From the NCBI GenBank assembly GCA_944392525.1, contig CALXXB010000035.1, positions 1 to 16,061 on the forward strand: a stretch of DNA of 16,061 nucleotides, in the 5' to 3' direction. This DNA is from an uncultured Clostridia bacterium (GTDB lineage: Bacteria; Bacillota_A; Clostridia; TANB77; CAG-508). The notes below the pieces were generated by a model that was not told the DNA's origin, made no database searches, and was given only the letters and a program-made list of their open reading frames with translations. The position numbers and the translations under genes were made by a program. Shown here piece after piece: positions 1 to 6,954 of this stretch; within the stretch, counting starts at the first letter, position 1; every line of letters begins with the position of its first letter.

Positions 1-104
1 TCTTTTGCTTTTACCCATTTTCCTTCTTCTGGTATTGGTGCTGGTCCGTGATCTACTCCTTTACGAACATAGCACATGTCTTCTAATTCTTTTGAATAAG
101 TCAT
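1..104 (-). CDS. Probable Fe-S cluster scaffold-like protein, N-terminus only
   Basis: The first 34 codons of a gene running off the left edge are visible, starting MTYSKELEDMC and continuing through a GPAPIPEEGKWVKAK segment. A good Shine-Dalgarno (AAAGGAG, 8 bases before the ATG) fixes the start. From memory, this N-terminus matches a clostridial protein usually annotated as iron-sulfur cluster assembly scaffold protein, often found next to a GGGtGRT-family protein. That family is thought to handle Fe-S or metal chemistry in the cytoplasm. None of the cluster-binding cysteines expected downstream are in the window, so the function rests only on this short segment. The gene has its own promoter with an operator-like dyad, so it is probably a separate unit from the glycolytic operon upstream. 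I am confident it is coding and only moderately sure of the family. Confidence 0.6.
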   Translation of the reverse strand, partial: MTYSKELEDMCYVRKGVDHGPAPIPEEGKWVKAK

Positions 105-148
105 TTTAATTGCTCCTTTCACTATTTAAGTTTTTTCTACATATATTT

Positions 149-179
149 ATTATATTTTAGGTTTTAACCTAAAAGTTAA
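149..179 (-). promoter_or_regulatory. Candidate promoter with a 20-base operator-like dyad
   Basis: On the minus strand a consensus TATAAT lies at 154-149. A weaker TTAACT at 179-174 could be the -35, with a slightly long 19-base spacer. The spacer contains a perfect inverted repeat at 155-174, with 9-base arms TTTTAGGTT and AACCTAAAA around two bases. A second dyad (AAAGTT/AACTTT arms, 172-186) overlaps it. A repressor bound here would block RNA polymerase, so regulation of the downstream Fe-S-type gene is likely. The responsible regulator cannot be read from the sequence. The dyad is not followed by a T-run on either strand, so it is not a terminator. Confidence 0.5.
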
Positions 180-225
180 CAACTTTAAATTTTTATTTTT
201 CCTTATACTTAATTACTATTATATA

Positions 226-1044
226 TTAGTTATTATTATTCTGTTTCTTTTTATGTTGTTCCTCATATCTTTTTATTTGCTCTTCTGATAACAATAATTG
301 ATTTTTTCTTGTTGGCTTCTTTTTTACATTTTCAGCTTCTGTATCTATTTCATTAGCTCTGTAATTGTTATAGCTATTATAATCATTGTTAATTTCACTA
401 TTATTACTATTGCTAATATACGTATTATCATCTATATTATTATCATTACTTATTGTTTCATCTGTATTATATGCAATTTTATTTTCTATATCTCTTATAT
501 ATATACCTGTTTCATATGTCTCTTTTCTTCCTATAGTTTTTGCACCTAGTAGATATCTTTTTAGAATTTCTTTATCTTTTTTATTTACTTGTTCTTCGCC
601 AATTCCTAAATATTCATATCTCCATATTATATGTCTTTCATAACTATTAAAATCGCTATGCTCTAAATCATCATAGTTATACTCTACTTTAAATTTAGAA
701 TTTTGAATTGACATTGTTATATTTGACCACAATTCTCCCGTCTCTGATTTTCTAAATTCTTCCCTAAGTTGCTTTATTTTGGCATACAAAATACTAACTA
801 ATTTTAGATAGTCATTTTCATCTAAATTAAATTTGTTTGGTATTTCATATACATTGACAGGTTTCTTTTTTAATATACCTTTTGGAATATAGTAGAAATA
901 TAATTCTCCTTTTTTCTCTCCATTAGGCATATCTATCACTGAGCTATATAAAAATAATTTATCCCATTTTTCTGGTATCATATAATACAATTTTTTCTGT
1001 ATATCTTCGTACATTTCTTTTATTTTCTTTGTGTGATTTAACAT
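226..1044 (-). CDS. YezG/DUF600-family immunity (antitoxin) protein with Asn-rich tail
   Basis: The N-terminal 165 residues of this 272-residue protein fit the YezG/DUF600 family. Visible features are the opening MYEDIQKKLYYMIPEKWDKL, a FYY strand (50-52), LREEFRK (93-99), LWSNITMSI (105-113), a YNYDDLE segment (122-128), and SYERHIIWRYEYLGI (134-148). In Bacillus, YezG neutralises the nuclease toxin YeeF, a secreted LXG protein. Family members are usually about 150 residues. Here a further roughly 100 residues follow, of which about 195-232 is very rich in Asn, Asp and Ser and probably disordered, ending in a charged segment (KKKPTRKNQL... to NNNN). No toxin gene lies nearby. The gene starts only 4 bases after gpmI stops, and its ribosome site lies inside the last gpmI codons. 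Family assignment is good; activity as an immunity protein is inferred. Confidence 0.72.
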   Translation of the reverse strand: MLNHTKKIKEMYEDIQKKLYYMIPEKWDKLFLYSSVIDMPNGEKKGELYFYYIPKGILKKKPVNVYEIPNKFNLDENDYLKLVSILYAKIKQLREEFRKSETGELWSNITMSIQNSKFKVEYNYDDLEHSDFNSYERHIIWRYEYLGIGEEQVNKKDKEILKRYLLGAKTIGRKETYETGIYIRDIENKIAYNTDETISNDNNIDDNTYISNSNNSEINNDYNSYNNYRANEIDTEAENVKKKPTRKNQLLLSEEQIKRYEEQHKKKQNNNN

Positions 1045-1048
1045 ACTT

Positions 1049-2590
1049 TTATTCCTCGTCTAATAAACTTTCTCCAGTCATTTCCTCTGGTTTCTCTAAA
1101 TGCATTAAATCAAGCATTGTAGGTGCTAAATCTGCTAGTTTTCCATCGTCTTTTAATTTTAGTTTTTCATTAGATGTTACTAATATTAATGGTACTGGAT
1201 TTGTTGTATGTGCAGTATGTGGTTCTCCTGTTTTATAATCTATCATTTGCTCTGCATTTCCGTGGTCTGCTGTTATTAACATATTTCCTTGTTTTGACTC
1301 TACTAGTTTTACTACTTTTCCTACACATTCATCTACTGCTTCAACTGCTTTTATTGCTGCTGGTAAACTTCCAGTATGTCCTACCATATCAGTATTTGCA
1401 TAATTTAATATAATTACATCATACTTATCCTCTGATATTGCTTCTAATACTTTATCTGTTACCTCATATGCACTCATTTCTGGTTTCATATCATATGTTT
1501 CTACTTTAGGAGATGGTACTAATATTCTATCCTCTCCTGGATATTGTTTTTCTTCTCCTCCATTAAAGAAGAATGTTACATGTGCATATTTTTCAGTTTC
1601 TGCAATTCTTAATTGTGTATAACCTTTTTTGCTAATATATTCTCCAAATGTATTTTTTAATGTTTCTTTCTTAAATGCTATATGAACATTTGGCATTGTT
1701 TCATCATAGCTTGTAAAACATACAAAATATAAATTTAAATCTTTTTTAGTTTCAAATCCATCAAAATCTGGATCTACTAAAGCTCTAGTTATTTGTCTTG
1801 CTCTATCTGGTCTAAAGTTAAAGAATATTACTGAATCGTTTTTGTCTATTGTTGCAACTGGTGTGTCTCCATTGCAAATTATTGTTGGCTCTACAAATTC
1901 ATCAAATACTTCTTTTTGGTATGAATCTTCTATTGCACCTATTGCGCTACCTGCTTTGTTACCAATTCCATTTACTAACGCATCATAAGATTTTTTAACT
2001 CTTTCCCATCTCTTATCTCTATCCATACTATAAAATCTACCAGATATACTTGCAATTTTTCCTATTCCCTTTTCTGCCATTTTATCTTGTAATTTTATAA
2101 TATAGCTTTCTGCTGATGCTGGTGGAGTATCTCTACCATCTAAGAAACAATGTACATATACATCTTCAAAATCTCTTCTTTTAGCCATCTCTAATAAACC
2201 AAATAGATGACGAATGTGGCTATGAACTCCTCCATCTGATAATAATCCTAAAATGTGCAATTTAGAATGATTCTTTTTACAATTTTCAATTGCTGCTATA
2301 AATTCTGGGTTAGTAAAGAAATCCCCATCTTCTATTGATTTTGTTATTCTTGTTAATTCTTGATATACGATTCTTCCTGCACCTATATTTGTATGCCCTA
2401 CTTCAGAATTTCCCATTTGTCCATCTGGTAATCCTACTGCTAATCCACTTGTTCTTATATCTGTATTTGGATATTTTTTCATTAATTTATCTATATTTGG
2501 TGTTTTAGCTAATTTTATAGCATTTCCATCTTTATTTGGATTATCTCCAAAACCGTCTAATATCATTAGCATCGTTAGTTTATCTTTCAT
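1049..2590 (-). CDS. gpmI: 2,3-bisphosphoglycerate-independent phosphoglycerate mutase
   Basis: This enzyme interconverts 3-phosphoglycerate and 2-phosphoglycerate in the cytoplasm through a phosphoserine intermediate, using two Mn2+ ions. At 513 residues it has the usual family length. It shows the alkaline-phosphatase-superfamily metal site ILDGFG (Asp12) and the nucleophile Ser62 in [17 protein letters not shown]. Further family motifs are [27 protein letters not shown] and, near the C-terminus, [11 protein letters not shown] with late metal ligands. An AAGGA ribosome site precedes the ATG at 2590. It follows tpiA after 20 bases and precedes the YezG-like gene by 4 bases, so it belongs to the pgk-tpiA-gpmI transcript. 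There is no sign of damage and identity is secure. Confidence 0.97.
   Translation of the reverse strand: MKDKLTMLMILDGFGDNPNKDGNAIKLAKTPNIDKLMKKYPNTDIRTSGLAVGLPDGQMGNSEVGHTNIGAGRIVYQELTRITKSIEDGDFFTNPEFIAAIENCKKNHSKLHILGLLSDGGVHSHIRHLFGLLEMAKRRDFEDVYVHCFLDGRDTPPASAESYIIKLQDKMAEKGIGKIASISGRFYSMDRDKRWERVKKSYDALVNGIGNKAGSAIGAIEDSYQKEVFDEFVEPTIICNGDTPVATIDKNDSVIFFNFRPDRARQITRALVDPDFDGFETKKDLNLYFVCFTSYDETMPNVHIAFKKETLKNTFGEYISKKGYTQLRIAETEKYAHVTFFFNGGEEKQYPGEDRILVPSPKVETYDMKPEMSAYEVTDKVLEAISEDKYDVIILNYANTDMVGHTGSLPAAIKAVEAVDECVGKVVKLVESKQGNMLITADHGNAEQMIDYKTGEPHTAHTTNPVPLILVTSNEKLKLKDDGKLADLAPTMLDLMHLEKPEEMTGESLLDEE
1052..1057 (-). promoter_or_regulatory. Ribosome binding site of the YezG-like gene, embedded in gpmI
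   Basis: GAGGAA, 7 bases before the ATG at 1044, is formed by the last two sense codons of gpmI (GAG GAA). It supports the chosen start and suggests that translation of the immunity-type gene is coupled to that of gpmI. Confidence 0.65.
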
Positions 2591-2610
2591 TTATTTTCTA
2601 CCATCCTTTT

Positions 2611-3363
2611 CTATTTATCAAAATTTACTATTTTGCTGAACTCTTCTGCCTTTAAGCTTGCTCCTCCAACTAGTCCTCCGTCAATATCTGACATTCCGAA
2701 AAGTTCTTTAGCATTTGATGACTTAACGCTTCCGCCATATTGTATTATAACTCTAGAAGCTGTTTCTTGTCCATAGATTTCTTGAATTTTATTTCTAATT
2801 TCTTTTATAGAATTATTTGCATCTTCACTAGTTGCTGTTTTTCCTGTTCCAATTGCCCAAATTGGTTCATAAGCAATTATTGTATTTTCTACTTGTTCAT
2901 TTGTTAATCCATCTAATGCAAGTTCTGTTTGTTTTGTAATTATATCTACAGTTTTACCTGCTTCTCTTTCTTCTAATGTTTCACCAACACATACTATTGG
3001 TTTTAATCCATATTTAAATGCTGCCTTTACTTTTTTATTTACTGTTTCATCTGTTTCGTTAAAATACTCTCTTCTTTCTGAATGTCCTATTATTACATAT
3101 TCTACATTTATTGATTTCAACATTTTTCCTGAAACCTCACCAGTGTAAGCTCCTGATTCTTCAAAATGCATATTTTGTGCACCTATTTTTATGTTTGTAT
3201 TTTGTGCTGTGAGTAAAGCGTAAAATAAATCTGTATATGGAACACATAATATTACTTCATTTTTTGTATCTTTTACAAGTGGTGTTAATTCATTTATAAA
3301 TTCTATAGCTTCTCCTGGAAGCATGTTCATTTTCCAATTCCCTGCTATTACTTTTCTTCTCAT
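2611..3363 (-). CDS. tpiA: Triose-phosphate isomerase
   Basis: This (beta/alpha)8-barrel enzyme interconverts dihydroxyacetone phosphate and glyceraldehyde-3-phosphate. The 250-residue length is standard. The substrate-binding Asn and Lys are in AGNWKMN (Lys11), the electrophile His94 in IIGHSERR, and the catalytic base Glu166 in AYEPIWAIGTG, followed by the flexible phosphate loop. A late GGSVK and GGLVGGASL complete the phosphate site. The ATG at 3363 has a strong AGAGGAAG ribosome site. The gene is separated from pgk by 75 bases containing a 9-bp hairpin, and from gpmI by 20 bases. Confidence 0.97.
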   Translation of the reverse strand: MRRKVIAGNWKMNMLPGEAIEFINELTPLVKDTKNEVILCVPYTDLFYALLTAQNTNIKIGAQNMHFEESGAYTGEVSGKMLKSINVEYVIIGHSERREYFNETDETVNKKVKAAFKYGLKPIVCVGETLEEREAGKTVDIITKQTELALDGLTNEQVENTIIAYEPIWAIGTGKTATSEDANNSIKEIRNKIQEIYGQETASRVIIQYGGSVKSSNAKELFGMSDIDGGLVGGASLKAEEFSKIVNFDK

Positions 3364-3401
3364 AATAATCTTCCTCTCTTTTATTCAAATATTCATGATT
3401 T

Positions 3402-3428
3402 TAAGGGGAAGTTTTTTATTTCCCCTTA
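3402..3428 (-). other. Intercistronic hairpin between pgk and tpiA
   Basis: Perfect 9-base arms (TAAGGGGAA and TTCCCCTTA) flank a 9-base loop. On the mRNA strand no T-run follows the hairpin, so it is a poor intrinsic terminator. It lies just after the pgk stop codon and upstream of the tpiA ribosome site, so it could stabilise the 3' end of pgk mRNA or mark a processing site that sets the pgk:tpiA ratio. Its role is inference; the inverted repeat is clear. Confidence 0.6.
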
Positions 3429-3438
3429 GATTTTTATT

Positions 3439-4626
3439 CTATTTATCTTGTAAACATTCTATTCCTGGTAATTTTTTACCTTCTAAGAATTCTAGTGATG
3501 CTCCTCCACCTGTTGATATATGTGTCATTTTATCTTGAAGTCCTGCTTTTCTTACTGCTGCTGCTGAATCTCCACCACCAATTATTGTCGTTGCATCAAC
3601 TAATTCTGACATTACTTTTGCAATTGAGTTTGTTCCTATTGCAAATTGGTCAAATTCAAATAACCCTACTGGACCATTCCACACTACTGTTTTTGCTTTT
3701 CTTAATTCTTCTGAATACATTTCTATTGTTTTTTCTCCAATATCAAATCCTTCCCAACCTTCTGGAATTTCTGTCCAAGCAACTGTTTTACTTTCTGTAT
3801 CTGGTTTAAATTCTTTTCCTATTTTAGTATCAACTGGAAGCATTAATTTAACACCTCTGTCTTTTGCTTTTTGCATTAAATCTTTTGCTAAATCTAACTT
3901 ATCTTCTTCGCAAATTGAATTTCCAACACCATATCCTTGTGCCTTGAAAAATGTATAGGCCATTCCTCCACCAATCATTAATGTGTCTACTTTTTCTAAT
4001 AAACTATCAATTACTCCTATTTTATCAGATACTTTAGCTCCACCTAAGATAGCCATAAATGGTCTTACTGGATTGTCTAAAGCTTCTCCTAAGAATTTTA
4101 ATTCTTTTTCAATTAGGAATCCTGATACAGCTGGTAAGTAAGATGCAACTCCTACTGTTGAAGCATGTGCTCTATGAGCAGCTCCAAATGCATCATTTAC
4201 ATATACTTCTGCCATACTTGCTAATTCTTTACTAAATTCTGGATCGTTATCTGTTTCTTCTCTATGGAATCTAACATTTTCTAATAATAATATTTCTCCT
4301 GGTTTTAGGTTAGCTGCTTTTGTTTTTGCATCTTCTCCTATAACGTCTTTTGCCATAATAACATCTTGATCTAATAATCTTGATAATTCTTTTGCTACTG
4401 GAGCTAAAGAAAATTCTGGCTTAAACTCTCCTTTTGGTCTTCCTAAGTGAGAGCATAAAATAATACTGCAATTATTTTCTAGTAAATATTTTATAGTTGG
4501 TAATGCAGCTACTATTCTTGTATTATCTGTAATATTTCTATTTTCATCTAATGGTACATTAAAGTCACATCTAACTAGGACTTTCTTTCCTTTCAAATCA
4601 ATGTCTTTTACTGTCTTTTTACTCAT
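3439..4626 (-). CDS. pgk: Phosphoglycerate kinase
   Basis: This monomeric two-domain kinase transfers phosphate from 1,3-bisphosphoglycerate to ADP, giving ATP and 3-phosphoglycerate. The 395-residue length is typical. The N-domain shows [22 protein letters not shown] and [11 protein letters not shown], which bind the 3-phosphoglycerate carboxylate and phosphate. The C-domain shows the nucleotide-binding segments [33 protein letters not shown] and [14 protein letters not shown]. The ATG at 4626 follows a near-perfect ribosome site (AAAGGAGGA). It is separated from gap by a terminator and probably has its own promoter, and it begins the pgk-tpiA-gpmI-immunity transcript. Confidence 0.97.
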   Translation of the reverse strand: MSKKTVKDIDLKGKKVLVRCDFNVPLDENRNITDNTRIVAALPTIKYLLENNCSIILCSHLGRPKGEFKPEFSLAPVAKELSRLLDQDVIMAKDVIGEDAKTKAANLKPGEILLLENVRFHREETDNDPEFSKELASMAEVYVNDAFGAAHRAHASTVGVASYLPAVSGFLIEKELKFLGEALDNPVRPFMAILGGAKVSDKIGVIDSLLEKVDTLMIGGGMAYTFFKAQGYGVGNSICEEDKLDLAKDLMQKAKDRGVKLMLPVDTKIGKEFKPDTESKTVAWTEIPEGWEGFDIGEKTIEMYSEELRKAKTVVWNGPVGLFEFDQFAIGTNSIAKVMSELVDATTIIGGGDSAAAVRKAGLQDKMTHISTGGGASLEFLEGKKLPGIECLQDK

Positions 4627-4675
4627 TTCTTATTCCTCCTTTATTTCTTTTATTAGTTTGCACAATTTTCCTTAT

Positions 4676-4703
4676 TTTATAAGACAAACCTATTTTATAA
4701 CAA
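4676..4703 (-). promoter_or_regulatory. Candidate sigma-A promoter for pgk-tpiA-gpmI
   Basis: On the minus strand, TTGTTA (4703-4698) and TATAAA (4681-4676) are separated by 16 bases, about 50 bases upstream of pgk. The -35 overlaps the T-run of the gap terminator, so the pgk genes could be transcribed both by readthrough from gap and from this site. Confidence 0.45.
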
Positions 4704-4732
4704 AAAAGAGCACTTTTCAAGTACTCTTTTTA
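4702..4732 (-). terminator. Intrinsic terminator between gap and pgk
   Basis: A 13-bp stem (arms 4719-4731 and 4703-4715) has one G-U pair and a tight 3-base loop. On the mRNA strand its second arm ends in CTCTTTTTTG. It lies 27 bases downstream of the gap stop and probably ends a share of gap transcripts, giving gap more mRNA than the genes behind it. Confidence 0.75.
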
Positions 4733-4758
4733 ATTTTTTTGCATATATTTAATTTATA

Positions 4759-5790
<1,032 letters not shown>

Positions 5791-5816
5791 TTATTACCTC
5801 TATTTAGGCATTTATT

Positions 5817-5845
5817 ATTGTATACCAAAATATACCATATTGCAA
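5817..5845 (-). promoter_or_regulatory. Sigma-A promoter of gap, with tandem GGTATA repeats
   Basis: TTGCAA (5845-5840) and TACAAT (5822-5817) have an ideal 17-base spacer. The spacer carries two direct GGTATA copies separated by four bases (one helical turn start to start), a layout that could bind a regulator. The start site would be near 5810, leaving a leader of about 45 bases to the gap ATG. Confidence 0.7.
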
Positions 5846-5883
5846 GTATTATTTTAAAAGTTTTTTTATAAAGTTATAAATAA

Positions 5884-5917
5884 AGAAGAAGGAGTCCTAC
5901 AAAGGGCTCCTTCTTCT
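5884..5917 (-). terminator. Intrinsic terminator of the GC-rich orphan gene
   Basis: A 14-bp stem (one G-U pair) with a 6-base loop has its second arm ending in CTTCTTCT. The transcript then runs TTATTTATAA on the mRNA strand. It starts 33 bases after the stop codon of the 126-residue gene and just upstream of the gap promoter, so it insulates gap from that gene. Confidence 0.8.
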
Positions 5918-5950
5918 AACCAGACACACTTGTATCTGGATTTGCCAGTT

Positions 5951-6331
5951 TTAGCAGTTAATCTGCACCTCCCAACACTTGTCTTCGGGACTTCCTCCCA
6001 TAACCATGAAGCCTTTCCTTTCATCGTCAAGGCAGGTGATTGCACTAAGCTTAGTGACATAAGGCAGTATGGTTTCGAGCTTTTCCTTCACGCGCTCCTC
6101 ATATTCTTCATCACACTCAATGGTGATAAAGTCAGTATCACACGCTTCTTGGCAAATCTTAATCATTTGCTCAAGACCAACAAGTTCTGAAACATAAATG
6201 TTCCATTCTATAGGCTTCCCAGAAGAAAAGTCGATAGAAAAAGCTCTCGAGAACCTAACCTTATCATCATCTGCAAAACACCACCTCCACAAATTCAGGT
6301 CTTTCTCTACGTGTAAAAGCATCAACCTCAT
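5951..6331 (-). CDS. Hypothetical protein of foreign composition (126 aa)
   Basis: I do not recognise this protein. It is 126 residues long and has no signal peptide or obvious membrane segment. It is acidic in the middle (TIECDEEYEERVKEKLETI, about residues 70-88, probably helical), contains two Trp residues early (LWRWCF), and ends WEVQINC. The start is supported by an AAAGGA site 8 bases before the ATG, and a strong terminator follows. Its composition is unlike the rest of the window: 29 of 60 bases are G+C in 5941-6000, and codons such as CTC, CTG, CGC, GTG, ACC, AAG and AGG are used freely where neighbours prefer A/T endings. This suggests recent transfer from another genome. It stands alone between the decayed region and the glycolytic operon. 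The coding call is good; the function is unknown. Confidence 0.78.
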   Translation of the reverse strand: MRLMLLHVEKDLNLWRWCFADDDKVRFSRAFSIDFSSGKPIEWNIYVSELVGLEQMIKICQEACDTDFITIECDEEYEERVKEKLETILPYVTKLSAITCLDDERKGFMVMGGSPEDKCWEVQINC

Positions 6332-6362
6332 TTTCTGTCCTTTCTACTGTTGTCAATGCTGG

Positions 6363-6401
6363 GGTACTGGCTAGTATCCGTACCTACTATATATAATACC
6401 A
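6363..6401 (-). promoter_or_regulatory. Possible extended -10 promoter and dyad before the orphan gene
   Basis: TGGTATTAT (6401-6393) matches an extended -10, but I see no convincing -35. Just downstream, GGTAC and GTACC (6384-6363) form a short interrupted dyad in the leader that could be an operator or a small hairpin. No gene-sized ORF is convincing on the plus strand here. Confidence 0.35.
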
Positions 6402-6464
6402 CAAAAATCACATTTTAAAAATTATGCAGATTTTTGAAAGTGGTGTATTAAGCTATCTGCACTA

Positions 6465-6843
6465 TTATTCTCTCATTCTCTCAATCGCCTTCTTGTCATC
6501 TATAAAAAGCATAACCCTCAATATTATAGTAAACAACAATTGTAACATCATCCTAAAACTTGAGAAATCCAATTTCATCAATAATAGTCACCATAACAAC
6601 ATTACCCCCTTCCATCATATTCTTCCTCTTTGTCTTTCATTCTTATATCTTCTTCAGATAAACATTTGAATGAAAACATACTTTATATTAGTTTTTTCAA
6701 TATTTACTTTATTTACTACATATTGATTAATACTTGACATTTCTTTTGAAACAAAAATTACACTTTTAAATAATCCTCCTAATATACTTTATATTACTTT
6801 TATCAAATGATTAATTTTTTATATTAAATCTCATTTTTACATC
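6465..6843 (-). pseudogene. Decayed coding-like stretch, gene not identified
   Basis: No intact gene lies between the orphan gene and the pilin gene. On the minus strand several short frames look protein-like in series but are broken by stops and frame changes. They are a frame with VSKEMSSINQYVVNKVNIEKTN (about 6745-6680, split here by a stop further on), one with CLSEEDIRMKDKEEEYDG, one with GGNVVMVTIIDEIGFLKF, and one ending DDKKAIERMRE at 6465. This could be an old gene eroded by frameshifts. It could equally be AT-rich non-coding DNA in which short open frames arise by chance. I cannot name a family. Confidence 0.3.
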
Positions 6844-6900
6844 TTACGTTTTATTATTTGATTTACTAATTTGTTCATTTTTTCTTCTCATTTCTTTCAT
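6844..6900 (-). CDS. Small ORF (18 aa) behind a perfect Shine-Dalgarno
   Basis: MKEMRRKNEQISKSNNKT is preceded by AAGGAGG with an ideal 8-base gap. The ribosome site lies in one arm of the hairpin after the pilin gene, so translation could be hidden when the hairpin forms. The peptide is very basic and hydrophilic. It may be a genuine small peptide gene, or the surviving start of the decayed gene that follows it. Function is unknown. Confidence 0.35.
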   Translation of the reverse strand: MKEMRRKNEQISKSNNKT

Positions 6901-6901
6901 A

Positions 6902-6950
6902 AAAAATACCTCCTTGATATATTTTTTATTATATCAAAAAAGGTATTTTT
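6902..6950 (-). terminator. Large hairpin after the pilin-like gene
   Basis: Outer arms AAAAATACC/GGTATTTTT (9 bp) and inner arms TTGATATA/TATATCAA (8 bp) enclose an 8-base loop, with small internal bulges. On the mRNA strand it ends in a run of six T. It begins 4 bases after the pilin-like stop codon and is a plausible terminator. Its second half contains the AAGGAGG of the 18-codon ORF, so a dual role is possible. Confidence 0.6.
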
Positions 6951-6954
6951 CAGT

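Noticed and set aside
155..174. Dyad before the Fe-S-type gene as a terminator of the glycolytic operon
   Set aside because: No T-run follows on the mRNA strand; it overlaps a consensus -10 and reads better as an operator.
298..643. Two hydrophobic plus-strand frames that resemble membrane proteins
   Set aside because: They are antisense to the Asn-rich part of the YezG-like gene. Complements of AAT/GAT codons read as Ile/Leu codons, which creates false transmembrane-like stretches.
5866..6060. 64-codon minus-strand frame over the end of the orphan gene
   Set aside because: It reads through the strong terminator hairpin in a different frame and has no ribosome site.
6351..6356. TTGACA as a -35 for the orphan gene
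   Set aside because: A matching -10 would fall on the start codon and remove the clear ribosome site, so it is a chance match.
6424..6669. 81-codon plus-strand frame in the gap between genes
   Set aside because: No ribosome site and a composition expected from AT-rich DNA; the minus strand has more protein-like fragments here.
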